A DNA stretch of 64,000 nt, taken from positions 2,981,001 through 3,045,000 of the forward strand of contig NW_024037072.1 of NCBI RefSeq assembly GCF_015706575.1, given 5' to 3'. Positions 32,992-45,744 of this stretch are shown piece after piece (positions within the stretch are counted from its first letter, which is position 1; each line of letters starts with the position of its first letter). A program made the translations under genes and the position numbers. The notes beneath the pieces are model-generated. The model was not told the origin of the DNA. It worked only from the letters and a program-made list of their open reading frames with translations, and ran no database searches. The stretch is from Patiria miniata. Its lineage: Eukaryota; Echinodermata; Asteroidea; Valvatida; Asterinidae.

Positions 32992-33987
32992 AGGCCTTTT
33001 CACACTGTCAAAAATCTCCGGGTTGGAACCGGTTCCAACCCCGCGATTTTTGTCAACCCTTTTCCCACTTCTAACATTTCAACCCGGTTCCGACCCGGGT
33101 AGCGTGCTCTAGCTGGATCGAAATCAACCCTGGGAGGGACCAGGGTTGAAAAACTCAACCCGGATCGAAATTGCATTTTTCGGCCTGAACCGTGTCGAAA
33201 ATGATTGTGTGAACCGCCCCGGGTTGAGTCACTCACGGCCGATCCGTGTTGAGTTGAGGCCGACATTTTACCGAAAATCTGACACGCCATGCATAATATT
33301 TCCCTCCACCACTATCGCCGTCACAAACACCGATCACGAAACAATTGCTCCCTAATTATCATCCAATAATGTATCGGTGTATGGAGCATCCTTTACCGAG
33401 TCTGGGCTTGTATTAGGTCTGCAAAATGTACCCCAAAAAAGTACATTTCTAATGTTAAATAGAACGAATCGTCTAACGAAATGACCGGAGCCATTTTGGA
33501 AATATTGCACACAGCTGCACTGGTGTCGTACAAAAATCGGACTCCCGAATCGGATTCGTTTACTCTCTTATTATTGGTCAAACCCTTTCACGTGACAGGT
33601 CCTTCTCCTAATAGGCATGCGCAATACTACCAATGAGTCCGTATTTCACAGAGTAGTAAATTCACGCTGAACACTGGCCTGTCCGTAAGCCTCGTGCGCG
33701 CAGCAGCTGCGTGCGTCGCAATGCATTATGGGATTGAGAAAATCATCGCAGCGCCCTGTGCCGAATGCGATCCGTGTCGAGAATTTGTAGTGTGAATTCA
33801 CAGGGGTCGTAGCCGGATTGAACGTTACACGGTTCACGTAGCGGCCGTTCCCGTAGCGGCCGTTCCTGTAAAGGACAGTGTGAATGTCGCGTCTCTCCGA
33901 TCCGTGTCGAAAAATACTCGGGCTGAACCGGGTTGGATCCGGGTAGGTTTCAACACGGTTCGAAACGGAGATAGTGTGAAAAGGCCT
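32992..33987. mobile_element. AGGCCTTTTCACACTG-ended element, about 1 kb
   Basis: Inverted ends AGGCCTTTTCACACTGTC and GATAGTGTGAAAAGGCCT, with TTA on both sides. The interior is CpG-rich with repeated AACCCGGTTCCGACCCGGG-like palindromic phrases and GTAGCGGCCGTTCC twice. It contains a block shared with 21650-21760. A 3-bp TTA target would fit Harbinger-type insertion; no transposase. Confidence 0.75.
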
Positions 33988-34014
33988 TTATACTGCTACA
34001 TGTATGCTTTAAAT

Positions 34015-34200
34015 CCAGGTGACTGACAAGCCAGCTGTGCATGCCTACCACTTGTCTGTTTTTGTCTGCTGACTGAATTTGACTAGTCATCGTACTTGCT
34101 TAAAATATAATGTGCTGTTGGTGACTAGCTTGTGTAAAAGGCATGGCAGGGGAAGACTTGAATTTTGTTTTACTGTCTGTGACAGTTCAGACAGCTGTAG
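34015..34200. repeat. Diverged interspersed repeat (partner at 9710-9895)
   Basis: See the shared phrases GCCAGCTGT, GACTAGTCA and GGCATGGCAGGGGAA. Ends unknown. Confidence 0.45.
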
Positions 34201-35154
34201 AGTTTATTTTTCTCACACCGTTATGAAGTACAGTCTGAGAGAAAGCTAAATCCCCTGTTATTCACATAGTTTTGCTGCAACATACAAACTTATACCCACA
34301 GGCCCTACATACATTGTAAATACAAAAGCTTATTAAACAGACCCAATTTTGTTTTTAAATACACGATCCTTAAAAAATTTCCTTTAAACAAATCTTTAAA
34401 GCTTGATTTTCTTCCAATACGCAATTTTTACCACCAAAAACAGTTTCACTTGGATGCCTCTTTCTAGTTAAGCACTGCATGGCCTTTGTACTGTATGTAT
34501 GTTGGGTGTGCAGGTGTGTTTACTATGGCACGCAAACTTCCACAGCCTTGTCATGCTTGTGTACACATACATTTGTACCATAAGTCCATTATTTTCGGAA
34601 GTCAAAAAGTAACCTTTCATGCTACAGTGGAATCTGCCTGACACATCTCTGAAAAGCACTGATGTAAACACAATTTCTCCATTACCTTTACTGTTTACAA
34701 CAACAAGATCTTATTTTTACCATACGGGTACATGTACATGTGCACTTAAATTTCACATCAAGTACAATGCATATTCCTACATGTTGTTTGAAAGCTACAA
34801 AAGGAAAGATAAAGTCTGTACATGTACACTAATGGCAAGTTATCTCAGTTTTTTTTCTATATTTTCAAGTAGTTTTTTATTTTGCGTCATCAGGTCCATT
34901 ATCACTTTCTGTATCAGTCTCAGGGGGAGTGGTCTGAAAGTTCAACAGCTATTTGGACAGAAGGTGAATAAACCTGAATGCATTCATCTTGAAGTAAATG
35001 TACAAACACGTACATTTGTACATTGTACACTTTAGGCCTACGTCTTTCTCCAAATGTCACCATTTGAACATTTCTGTAATCCAGTTTATTTCTAATACAG
35101 GTAGACTGTATTCACAACTTGGGGCTTTCATTTGGAGCCACTACACACATTCAC
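34201..35154. other. Intron sequence, no recognised feature
   Basis: AT-rich, several ACATGTAC palindromes. No exon seen. Confidence 0.45.
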
Positions 35155-35555
35155 CATTACCTTCCCAAATCCTTCCAAATCCTCTTTGCAAATTGAAGGA
35201 TTATGTAGGATGATTTTAGAGGATGTACATGTACTGTGTCAAGATCTTGGGCTGGACGTACTGGCACTTTCTGTTGTTTCTGCTCAGCTGTGCATAAATG
35301 TAGGCCCAGATTATACTCGAAATCCTCCGCACTGCTCCAAGAAGTCACTGGCTCTGCCTCATCATATTGACAGTGATTGGTGGTGGATTTTGCAGGATTG
35401 AGGCAGTGGTCACCCCTCCAAGGACCACATTCAAGAAATAACGGAGGAGTTCAAATGCAGGAAAGAGGTTGTGTGCATTTTTTACATGGAGGCAGTTGGA
35501 GGATTTTGCAAGACTGAGGTTACATCCTACCAAAAATGCCTAGAGGGTATCATGG
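35155..35555. mobile_element. AATCC-unit element, uninterrupted relative of 15541
   Basis: Same interior order as 15541-16276 but without the nested MITE: the sequence AAGAAATAACGGAGG crosses the insertion point. The ends are worn (CCTTCCCAAATCC left, GAGGGTATCATGGTTAAG right). Confidence 0.75.
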
Positions 35556-35839
35556 TTAAGATTTTGACAACACTGTATGAATTCAATGATTTAATACTGC
35601 TGGTACCCAAACAAACTTAAAGTGTGGTTTACAAATTATTTCCTTGGGACATACATGTACATGTAGGCCCCTATTTCCCTTAAAATACAGGGATGTTAGT
35701 CAGCCATATTAGTCTGAAATTGAGGTGAAAAAGAAACGCACAAACATGAAGACCTATAATGTCAGGAATGGAATAATATGGTTTCAAACTGGTTAGCTGT
35801 GTTTAGGGGACTGCGTGGTCAACATCAGGGTCATTATCG

Positions 35840-36450
35840 GTGCCCAGGCCCTTAGCTGGTAACAAACCAGACATTTTAAAAATACTCAACCACAGTATTA
35901 AACCCATTCATAAAAACACTATGAATGATGCTTGTAGAACTCTTAGACTGTACATTAGCCATTTCAGTAGGGGCAGGGGAGATCATTGCCATAGTTTTGC
36001 AAAAAAAAAGTTGCAGTGCAACCCGATCCTTCTGAGTCATTATTCCCTCCTTCGAGGTTTGAAACTAAGTCACGGTAGAAATCTATGGAATAATAACAGC
36101 ATTGCAACCCTACGAACAAAAACTCATCGGTTTAAAAATAGCCAATCCCTTACTACATCAGTCTTTTAAATTCTCAGTAACCTTGGCCAAATCAACCTGT
36201 ATAACGTGTTTTAGAGTGGTTTCATTGTGTAAATGGTAGTTACCAAATGTTCTTTTGCAATTTTTACTGCTATGTTTACAATTTTTGTTTAAAGTTTAAC
36301 TTAACTGTTGAAGTTAATATTGCGTATTACCGGTATGTCCACTTTTAAATGTATGTTAATGTTTTATCTTTGTTACCATGTGCAATACAAGGCTGTAAGA
36401 CATTGAACTTTTTTAATAAACCAGAATAACAATAATAACGTTCGACAAAA
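35840..36450 (+). other. Possible worn LINE 3' end or retroposed 3' UTR
   Basis: A 109-codon open frame (35840-36169) of no recognised family is followed by an AT-rich tract ending TTAATAAACCAGAATAACAATAATAAC. The terminal AATAA-type repeats look like a non-LTR retrotransposon or mRNA tail. No reverse transcriptase motif is visible. Weak. Confidence 0.25.
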
Positions 36451-39300
36451 TTCCAACCATGTTCTGTTCAACCATCTTACACCATGTTGCAAGCCAGGTG
36501 TGCGTCGTGCGCGCGTGGATTGCTCAACATCTTCTCCACATGTGGAGATCATATCAGTGGTAGGTATACCGGTACATGTTTGCGGCGCATACTGCAAGCA
36601 TGTGTTTAAACAGCAGTTTGATACAGCCCACATGACTGACTCTCGACCAATAGGCTTTTGTAAATGGTCTCAGCTATTTAAAATTGGTAAATAGTCTCAA
36701 ATCAGGCAATTACAAGACAGTAGGACTTGCATCCCTTGAAATAAGACAAGATACAGCTACATTCTTGCTGCCGCAGGAAGGAATGAAAGTGCAATTCACC
36801 TGCTGCTGTCGTGTGTTATTAGCTCTCCGATGGAGAGAAAAAATGATGAGGACATTCAGGCCTGAAGGTTGTGTACAATGTACAAACGTGTACACGTATG
36901 TTTGTGCTGGTGAGAAAGACCAGGGTGACTGTAAGGTCATAGCCAAACCCTGCTAAATGTAATTCAAAAATCTGTCAGATTTGTCAAAAATCTGCCAAAT
37001 TCCCCAGAATTACTCGGACTACACTATAAACACTTAAAATCACATGCAGATGTTGTAGTATTTGCCTTGATTAAGGTTCAAAGTAAATTATAAAGAATCT
37101 ATAGCACATACATGTAAAGATGTTATGAAAATGCGTAAATTTCAGGCAAAACGCGGTTGCGTCACGACAAAGTCCCCTTCCCAGTGAACCTCAGCACATA
37201 GACCAGCCCACCTGTCCCATTATGAAAGGGTTTGTTTGAAAAGATTGAAGCTTTTTTTTTTTTTTAAAAGTACCATTTTTTTTAATTTGCTATGTTTTTT
37301 GTCAAATAACCATTTTTGCAGAATTCTGCTAGAAATCTGCCCAAAAAATCTGTTCTGTCAATTTTTCTGTCAAACTCGTATTTTAACAAAAACATCTGTC
37401 AAAGTTAGCCGAAAATCGGCTAAAACGGTCACCCTGGAGGAGACTGTGGGACTTGGCAGGAGATCAAAATGGCACAGCTTGAAAGACAATATCACAGGAA
37501 AAGTGCATGACACGTATGCAGATCTTTCTTAGAATCAGACACGTCACAAAAAGATGGAATTTCCAAGCTTGACAATACTCTCATCAGTGTTTCTATAAAT
37601 TTGTAATGACATAAAAACATGACAAACGAAGGGAGTAACAGAAGAATCAATTAGCTGGTCCAAGAAACAATGCATAATATGCCTGCTTTTGCAAAAATGT
37701 AGCCATCGGGTATCCGATTTGTTTTTCCTATTAAAAATTTTTTTTTTTCCACAAGGACAAATATGTATGGTTACTACGGTACGTTCGAAAAGGCATGAAA
37801 ATGTATGCACGATAAATGTTTAACAGCATGTTTTTTTTTTATGAAGGCCAAGTCTTGTCACTTCAACTTACAGTCAGAGCTGTATAATCAGGAAAAAAAA
37901 GTATATTAGAAGAAATGTAATTTGAACACAAACTTTCTATGAATTCATATTGAATTCCTGAATTTAAATACCGTCATGTGGTTGCCACATTACGGGTGGT
38001 GTATCAACTTCCACAATTCCTTTTGATGGATGAATGAGCTCATCATTATTCAATTTCAAAACAAGTACCGGTACATTGTACATCCCTTGCTAAGTCAGTT
38101 TGTCATATCCTTGCATAAATTGTACATATACGTACATCATAGGCTAATGTTGTTCAATTAACATACAATCCACTATGATGCCCTTTTTTTTTAGGCAACT
38201 CATCTCATCACTGAGTCAGGCCAATTAAAGAGTTTCTGTATTTTTTTCCAAAACTATATTAGGAAGAAAGTCACAAAGATATAAACCAGCTAAAGGATTC
38301 CACCATACTGACAGTTTTCAAGTTCAAAACTTAGAAATACTGATTGTTGTTTTTTCTTTATACGTTTTAATATGGAAACACCATAAAACTCAGCAATTTA
38401 CACAATGTACATGTACATGTAAACATTAACATTTAAGTCAATTTATCAAAATTATGTAAACACTGCTGTATTTTTAAAGTTGATCAAAACATGCCAGTGC
38501 TTCTTGTGCAGTTCAGAGACTTCCAGTGGTCCTCTCCTCCCGAGTTTTCCCTGAAATTTCCCCGTGTAATTTCCAAAATTCCATGAGAAATATTTTTACT
38601 TTAACTTTGTTACCGGTACTACCGGTAGGAAGTCACAAAGTAATATTCACACTGCATCTAACCACTAAAAAGCCACCATTAGCCAGTCAGTCAATGAACA
38701 CGACTTGGACACATGGAACAAGATGACATACATGTACACTGTACATGTATGCCAAACTGACGAAACGGTCACTGTTAAGTTCCCTGAGTTTTTCCCGGAT
38801 TTTTTGTGTTTTTTTCCCCTGCTTTCCAGAGTGGGTGAAAGCCCAGACATCCCAAATACTGACTATACACAATCCACCGTGTTCACACGTCTGAGGATTA
38901 TCACCCATGTTTGCTTAAAACACCTGTAAATTTGTTATTTTACTCGCAACTGTAGAGTAGAAAAAACACTTGTGATACTTTTTGCGGAAGTCCCATGTGA
39001 GACTCAGCTGAATAATACACACATGCTGTGCATTCAACTCTGTTATGCACATTATAATTGATGTTTGATAATCGTCACAGTGTAAAAAGCAGAAATGTAT
39101 GTCAGCCTTTATACATGTACAACTAAAAAAAATCTAAAATGTAATATACATTTGTGTAGTATAAAATGTTTTTAAAATTCACTTGAAAAGAAAATTCTGA
39201 TGAATAAATATTGAGATCTAAAAATGGCTTTTATAATGTGTATTCAAAGTAAAAAGGTTTAAAGGTACTGGTATATATGTACATGAAGGATCTCAAAAGT
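36451..39300. other. Intron sequence around the candidate microexon
   Basis: AT-rich with several TACCGGTA and ACATGTAC palindromes (38067, 38404, 38735). No element ends recognised. Confidence 0.4.
37872..37879 (-). CDS. Candidate 8-nt microexon of the ITPRID-like gene
   Basis: On the minus strand an excellent acceptor (ACTTTTTTTTCCTGATTATACAG) is followed after only CTCTGACT by GTAAGT. An 8-nt exon here would take the phase-1 end of the 40426-41094 exon (G) and give GCT CTG ACT, then hand over in phase 0 to the exon at 32107. It is therefore the right length to reconcile two exons that otherwise clash. The base before the donor is T, which is unusual, and eight bases carry no coding statistics. 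This is a proposal from splice-site shape and phase only. Confidence 0.3.
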
Positions 39301-39655
39301 ACCTACCGAAGTATAAAAAAACTGGCTTTGATTAAAGATCATACCGGTACTAAACACCCCGTGAAAATATTCCATCTGGCTTGCTGTCATTTAGAATATC
39401 AAGAAACGTGGTTTCCAACGATCAGTTGATTGACTAATTTTTGGAAAGAAAAAATGCTATGGACAAAATCATGTTTTAAAAAGTTGTGTATGGTTTTTCA
39501 CTGTTTTCTTGAAAAGTGTAAATTATCTACTGAGCTGAAACTTCAACAGGTTAGGTTTCAGACACTCGTGACCGTATTTGGATTCTGAGTGGTGTTATTA
39601 TTTGCAACAAACAAAATGCATGACAAGCAAATGATCTTGTATCTGCCTTTAAAAA
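39300..39655 (+). mobile_element. Worn remnant of the TTAA-bounded MITE
   Basis: GGCTTGCTGTCATTT, GAGCTGAAACTTCAACAGGTTAG and ACAAACAAAATGCATGACAAGCAAATGAT then TATCTGCCTTTAA occur in family order, but much of the body has diverged. Older than copies 1-7. The strand is uncertain. Confidence 0.5.
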
Positions 39656-39702
39656 TAATATAAACTCCTGTATAAATACGTGAATATAAATTGTATAGGC
39701 CT

Positions 39703-40378
39703 ACATATCGTCACTGACACCACGAAGTAACACCCATCTACATACCAGTAAAAACTAGCAATCGGAGAAAACGGCTACTAAAGTTGAACGCCTCCTAAAA
39801 CAACAATTTGCGTCAAAACGACAGAGTATTTTCAGTTGGATTTCTCGTTGTGGACACTTGATGAATTAAATTTATTAAATCTGCTGTTTTTCACCTGTTT
39901 GTGTATTAAATAAACAAGAAATAAGAAAAAAAAGATGAGTGTTAGTTTGTGAAACCGAAAAGGCTGCGAAACTGTAAATTTTCGTTTTCACGAAGTAACA
40001 CTCTTCAATGTATTCAACACGAGGAAAGTTCAACTTCAGGTCAGCGCACGCGCCCGCTCATACATGTACAACTTATTACAAGAAGAGTGTTACTTTGTGA
40101 AAAAGTTTTTGCTCACTTACATGTATGAGCAGAGTGCGCGCCATGCATTGCAATAGTAAATGGAACTTGAGTGTTACTTCATGAAAACGAAAATTGTCAC
40201 TTTTGCGTAAAAGTTGCCATGGATACTTAACGTAATTATTAAAGTAAAGCTGTTGAAGCTTTGAAACTTCGTGCAATGGTAGGCCTTGATGAATGTTTAA
40301 AAATAAAAAAAAATGAAAATCGAAAAAAAATGGTTTAACACGGTAGAGTGTTACTTCGTGGTGTCGGTGACGATATGT
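39703..40378. mobile_element. ACATATCGTCAC-ended MITE with GAAGTAACAC motifs
   Basis: Inverted ends ACATATCGTCACTGACACC and GGTGTCGGTGACGATATGT. CACGAAGTAACAC or its complement occurs five times (near 39724, 39990, 40087, 40171, 40349), always pointing inward, so the interior is a nested set of inverted motifs. It stops 47 bp from the donor of the exon at 40426. Confidence 0.85.
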
Positions 40379-40425
40379 GTCTTATGCAAGTTTGTAAGGT
40401 ACAAAAAGATACATATTGTACTTAC

Positions 40426-41094
40426 CGGAACTGACCGTGGTTATCCTTTGCCGTGGTGCAACTCCATCACTGGACCTTATCTCCCACGGTAAACGCTCAC
40501 AACCAGTCGACCACAAACGCCTGCGTTTAGGATCCTGCATGCGTCCGCCCTCGCCAGGGAGTGGTTTTGTAGACGGCAGTCCATGCACGTAATCGGCAAC
40601 TCGCTTCTTCCAAGACCGCTGCGTGCTGTCCAGCTCTTGCAGTCGACTGTTGATAATTTTGGCTTTTTCTTCCTCTGAGGCGGGCAGCGCGAACACCTCG
40701 CCCGTGTCTGAGGCCATCGGCAACGAATGGCCAAATGTCCGGCCGGAGTTGCTGGTCTGCTCCGAGTCCATACGACCGTGGTGCCGGTGCGTGTCGATCA
40801 TTGTGGCGCTGCGAGGCCGCGTCACATAACCGTCCACCAGTTCAGCTGCTGCACCAGCAGCATGACCAATGCCGCTGCTATTCCAGTGCTGCTCTGTAGT
40901 ACTGTAAGCCTGGGCTAGCGCTCGTATGGAGTCCAGATATTCACTCTGTGATTGTACCCTGATGGGCAGGGAATTGGAGCGGCTTCGCCCAATGACCGGG
41001 CCCAGACTAATCCTTTCATCTGTGCTGCTACCTGATGAGCCTATTGAAGCCGTGAAGAGCCGACTGCTTCTGCCTGTGTCGTTTCCAGTCACAC
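40426..41094 (-). CDS. Large N-terminal coding exon, probably of the ITPRID-like gene
   Basis: This 669-bp exon has donor GTTCCG then GTAAGT and acceptor CATTCGATCAG. It is open over 222 codons in one frame, enters with two bases (GT) and leaves with one (G). The product is Ser/Arg-rich and polar: it includes GRSRSNSLPIRVQSQSEYLD, then EEEKAKIINSRLQELDSTQ followed by RSWKKRV and a basic PKRRR run. A short Trp-containing basic segment resembles the WEKRRAWLRQSRNW start I recall from TESPA1, but this is weak. The GC content is higher than in the surrounding introns and the other frames are broken, which supports coding. Membership in the same gene rests on strand, spacing and style; the phase mismatch with 31936-32107 needs an intermediate exon. 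Confidence 0.72.
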
Positions 41095-42840
41095 CTGATC
41101 GAATGAAGCCACAGACGCATTATCAAACATCATTAACATGGCTTATCAACTCACGCCCAGTAATACTGACACAGCAACAGGAAACATATTAACACAGGCT
41201 CAGAATGTATTACGTAACATAAGAAAACATGACATTTGCAGTTGTAAAATATCACCGATACTTTTATCTTAGTCAATATTAGGCACAGGACTGCGACTGA
41301 TGTGTTAGCAGAGTAAAGTTCAATGCAGATATGTGTACAGGTTTGCGTAGGCAGGACCTCGGATGCAAAGCTACTGTACAGACCTGTTTGAATGCTGCAC
41401 AGTAAGAGATGCTGGTGGCAGGCTGGTCACGTACAGAGAAGATGGAACGTAGAGTCTCTGAGCCTCAAACTTTAATGGGAATGGACAATGCCTAGGAATG
41501 CGGGTGAACATGCACCAGGACTGCCAGCCTGACTTCATAAAAAACTCATTATCCCCTTAAGTAATTATCCTCCTCCACACGTCATGCATGATTAGTGTCA
41601 ATTGTAAGTTTGAAAGCAAAATTTGACTGACTTAATATCAAAAGATGATGAAAGAAAAACAGTTACTGAAATACTTCACTGAATGCAGTGTACATGCATA
41701 CATGTATGTGCATGTAATTTGATTTGAGATGTTAATTAATGTTTTGCATGACATTTACTACTCACTGCAAAGGATGAGGCAATAATTTACATACATGTAC
41801 AATTGTAGGCCTACCAGTACATGCATACATGTTACTTGCATACAAAATGACTGTTTTGTTTGATGTATAAATTTTGTACATTTTATGTATGGTTCACCAT
41901 GAATATTTGGTTAACATTGATTTTTGGAAGGAAGGGGGCAACATCAAAACATGTGCATCAAATTCAGAAATTTGATTGAAAATAGAATGAAGTCTTTGCA
42001 CAAGATCTGGCACATTCTGGTAAACAAATGTATCCATGATGTACATTGTAATGGTAATGTTTAGGATGATAACTTTTAACTATGTACGCATATAATATGA
42101 ATTTCAAGGATGCATGGCCTGTCATGCGAGATGAGCATAAAGTCAGAAATTGCCATTTTGCAGTACTGTGGGGCAAAGCCTAAATTTGAAGGGGTGGTTG
42201 ATTTTTTGCATTTACATGTAGGTGAACCTCAATCTGTAAGTCCTGTACTACCTTTTCCATTTGTGTTTGATAGATCACACATCTTTAAAATCTATTTCCC
42301 TCTCATTTTATCAGCTGGATTTTTTAAATGACATTTTCTCACACACATTATTTTTGTTTTCAGTGTAGAAAGCTCTTGTTCTGCAGAATCCGGAAATATC
42401 TCAATTCTTAAAAAGTCTGACTTTATATGCTCAAATTTTACGGTGCCATGTCACATATGAACTAGTTATTTACATATGTTCATGTGACATGAAGATGTAC
42501 ATTTGTACATGGTCTGAATAAAATATCTGGGCTATTTAGTCAACAAACATGACAGCCCCAAAGAAATAAATAAAAATGCTGGTACCTAAATGCCTAGAAA
42601 ATATCCAGGCTACATGATTGTGTGTCCTATGTGTGGGCAGGTCCGCACTGCAATTAGAAATACCGTTCAAACATCATTATGGAAGTTTTGATTGGAGAAA
42701 AAAATAATGACATTTAGATGTACGCTGTACATTGTAAGTGTAACTACATGCATACATGAGAAGATAAGGGCTAGGCTTGTCTAGTTAAGCTGGACCCAAA
42801 GGCCCCAGTTATGGACATCATTTATTCTACATTGTGCATG
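41095..42840. other. Non-coding sequence, no recognised feature
   Basis: AT-rich, many ACATGTAC palindromes around 41690-41830. No exon seen upstream of 41094. Confidence 0.45.
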
Positions 42841-42844
42841 TAGG

Positions 42845-43350
42845 TTAGTTTGTCAGTTGGTTGGTGCTGGGGAGTCTATCAGTCGGGGAGTCAGTTTAAT
42901 AGTCAGTCAGTCAGTCCTAGAGGTGTGCAAAAATATGGGTGTATCTGGGTATCCAGGTACCCGCTCAAGAAACCCAGAGCCAAAAAGCTGCTGTTCAGAT
43001 TGTTTAAAAGGTCCACACAATAACACTAGATCGGTGCGTCGATCAGCAAAACGCAAGTGTGTACACTGTACATTGAGTTTTATAGCTTTACGGTGAAACT
43101 GCAACTTTCTGGAGCATCAGTAATGTGAAATCTGTTTTGTTTTCCATGTAGCCTGGTTTACATTTTAAAAATTCCCGACAAATGACATCCAAAACCTTTC
43201 TTTTGCATTAATTGTCTCAGAAGTTACAAAGCAACTTGCCAAGTTGGTTAAAGGTACAAAAATTTGAACATAATCTTGAACCGGTTCCTACCTGTCATCA
43301 GTGGTCGGTCAAGTACTCGGGTACCTGGCTCAGATACACAGCCCTATAGT
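42845..43350. mobile_element. Inverted-repeat element with AGTC runs
   Basis: CAGTCAGTCAGTCC..GGTGTATCTGGGTATCCAGG at the left and CCTGGCTCAGATACACAGCC..AGTCAGTCAG at the right are inverted. AGTC units lie at both edges. A splice-like pair inside the right arm is regarded as chance. Confidence 0.5.
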
Positions 43351-44305
43351 CAGTCAGCCAGCAAAAATACAGAACCCAATAAAAACCCTCTTTAAACCCC
43401 CCTTGTGAAGCAAACAGAGGAATACCTGGTGCAAAATTAGCATTGAGTCAGCGTTTGCAAACTTCCCTGGGGCTCTGTAAAACATTCCTCCATTACGGAT
43501 GCAGATGACAGTAATGGAAGGTGAATCATTTGGATTCAGGAAAATCGGGAGGGGCAGCGCGGAAGCCTCACAAGGGGGCCGAAAGAAAGTCATTGTTGAG
43601 CGGACTCCTGAGTCCTGAGGCGGGCTGTTCCAGGGGGGCCTGAGCAGGGTCTTGCCTTCCAGGGGCCAATATGTTAAACCTGCAAACTGTCATGCAGTGT
43701 GTACAAGTTGTGAGTTGCGCTGATGATGAGCTCATTTTCAGCAGAATATATTAATTTTCACACCAAGTTCTGTTGCACAGCTGTTCTATGACACACATGC
43801 ATGCACATGTACCATGTAGGTACATGTACAATTCAAACATAATGTGACAGTCTGCCAAGTGTCTACATGTAGCTACACATGGATGAGAAGATACATACAA
43901 CTTTCACTTTGAAAAACACATTACCAGCCAAATTTTTCATGTGACCTGTTCCATTTGAGACTGTGCTATACTCTCTTATTTCTGAAGAATGAAACTAAAG
44001 AGCGAAACTAAAGACCAGACCAATTTGAAAGTGAAAATCATCCTAATTTTACTCAGAAAAGTGTAATTCCAGTAGAAACTCGAGTGAAAACTTGATCTAT
44101 TCGCTTGAATGAATTTCTCTCTAAAACGTCTGGTAACTAGTTTCAATTGGTGGGAGTGAATTTGCACTCAAAAAGATTAAATTTTCACTCTCTGGAAATT
44201 AACGAGGGTAATATAGACATCTTATTCAAAACAGACTATGCCACCAAAAAATTTTCCTAGAAGGGGACCAACATTTTCACTATAAAATAGGAATGTGTGT
44301 AACGC
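43351..44305. other. Non-coding sequence, no recognised feature
   Basis: No exon or element ends recognised. Confidence 0.45.
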
Positions 44306-44816
44306 TTAAAGGTACATGTATAGTCCATCATTTGTAAGTTGTGCATTTTGTCGTTTGAAGCAACAAAAGTGCTCAAAATCTAAAGAAGGGTACTGAACAA
44401 CTAAGCTGATGAAGTTTCAGCTCAGCTTCAACAGTATATTCCGAGAAAAACAGCATTCTAAGATTTAGATTTCAAATCAAAAGTTGCTCAATCATGTTTT
44501 GAATTGGGACTGAATTCAGCGTCCGAGACACGTTCTCACTGAGCCGATTGCTGCTACGCGATGTCGCGCACCGTTCCGACGAATTATAGCAACCACGCGC
44601 ACGTGGGCGTCGTGACAATGCTTGCACGCGCTTCGCCGAATAAAACAACGAACTACTTGGAAAGGCCTTCTTTCATTGATTTCTTCAAAATAACAGCTAG
44701 TCTTGCAAGAAAGAATAATTTCAGGGAGTTTAGTCCCCTTACTATCTTTCAACCAAGCATGTTTTTCAACTATAGTTACTTTTTGGAAAGCTGCAAAAGA
44801 TGGACTATAGCTTTAA
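44306..44816 (+). mobile_element. TTAA-bounded MITE, copy 3
   Basis: TTAAAGGTACATGTATAGTC at the left, GATGGACTATAGCTTTAA at the right, same orientation as copy 2. Slightly shorter than the others through an internal gap near the CACCGT hairpin region. Confidence 0.85.
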
Positions 44817-45744
44817 TTTACCCCGGACTTCATCCCGCAGCTTTGTTTCATATCAGACACTACACATGTACGTCACTCATTTTAGACATCTATATTTGGA
44901 ATGTGGATGGATGTCTAATCTTCGTACAGTATGTAAGTCCTGTTGTTCACCCTACTGACAATTTGTACAGAACAAAAGTGTTTCAGGCGTTCTTTAGTCA
45001 TAATGTTGTTAACTTTATACTTGATTTCCAGCGTGTGTATTGTCCTGCAGTTAGTGACCTGTCCTACTGTATATTATGAACGTACATGCAATAACACACA
45101 CAAATGCATTTAATCGTCTCTATTCACAGAACCACGTTCCAACTTATAATCCGGCGCAGCAAGCAAAAATAAAATGTAAAAACTGCCAAGTTATTGCTGC
45201 CTACTGCAAAGTGAATTTTTAATTGTGGGAATCAAACAAATAGATGCAAGGTGAGATCAAGAACCTTTTTTTTGGGGGGGGGGGGGCTCCAGGGTGGACT
45301 TCATTTGATGCAAGGAGACACTCTTTTTCCCCTCCGCTCCCATCCTCCCCAACTCCCTAAAAATCTTTCCTCCCATTTCGGTGAATTTTGGGGGACTTGG
45401 TCCTGCAGGCCTGGTTTGACTAAATATTGATGGAGTATGATGGACTTGGGCATTGGAAGCAGTGTGATTGATGGTTTTTGGCGGACTCGGTAGTAATAAA
45501 CAGTAGGGAGTTAGGGTTAACAAGTTACAATCCATAGAGAGAAAGAAGATGAGAAGCACTGAATAAAAACAAAATTCCTACTCATCCCCTTTAAAAATAT
45601 ATTGACTTTTTGTGATGGGGGGGGGGGGCAGAGGAGATATCGTCTTTTTCCTATGACTTTTCTTCATAATCTAACTTCTGCATCACTTCTGGTGAGCCAA
45701 AGTGAGCATTTTAAATTTTCTGGCAACATGATTTCTTGGCTTAC
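44817..45744. other. Non-coding sequence
   Basis: Contains an 11-G run at 45277 and, at 45500-45516, GTAGGGAGTTAGGGTTAA, a lone right end of the TTAACCCTAAC family preceded by degraded AATCC-type text. Confidence 0.45.

Noticed and set aside
40477-41192. Open frames in other phases and on the plus strand across the 669-bp exon
   Set aside because: Shadows of the long minus-strand frame.
43268-43335. Phase-compatible candidate exon on the minus strand ending GATGACAG then GTAGGA
   Set aside because: It lies wholly in the terminal inverted repeat of the element at 42845-43350, and the acceptor has a poor polypyrimidine tract. The frame fit is likely chance.
44561-45079. 172-codon open frame on the plus strand
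   Set aside because: Its first half is MITE copy 3, and the rest has no resemblance to a protein family.
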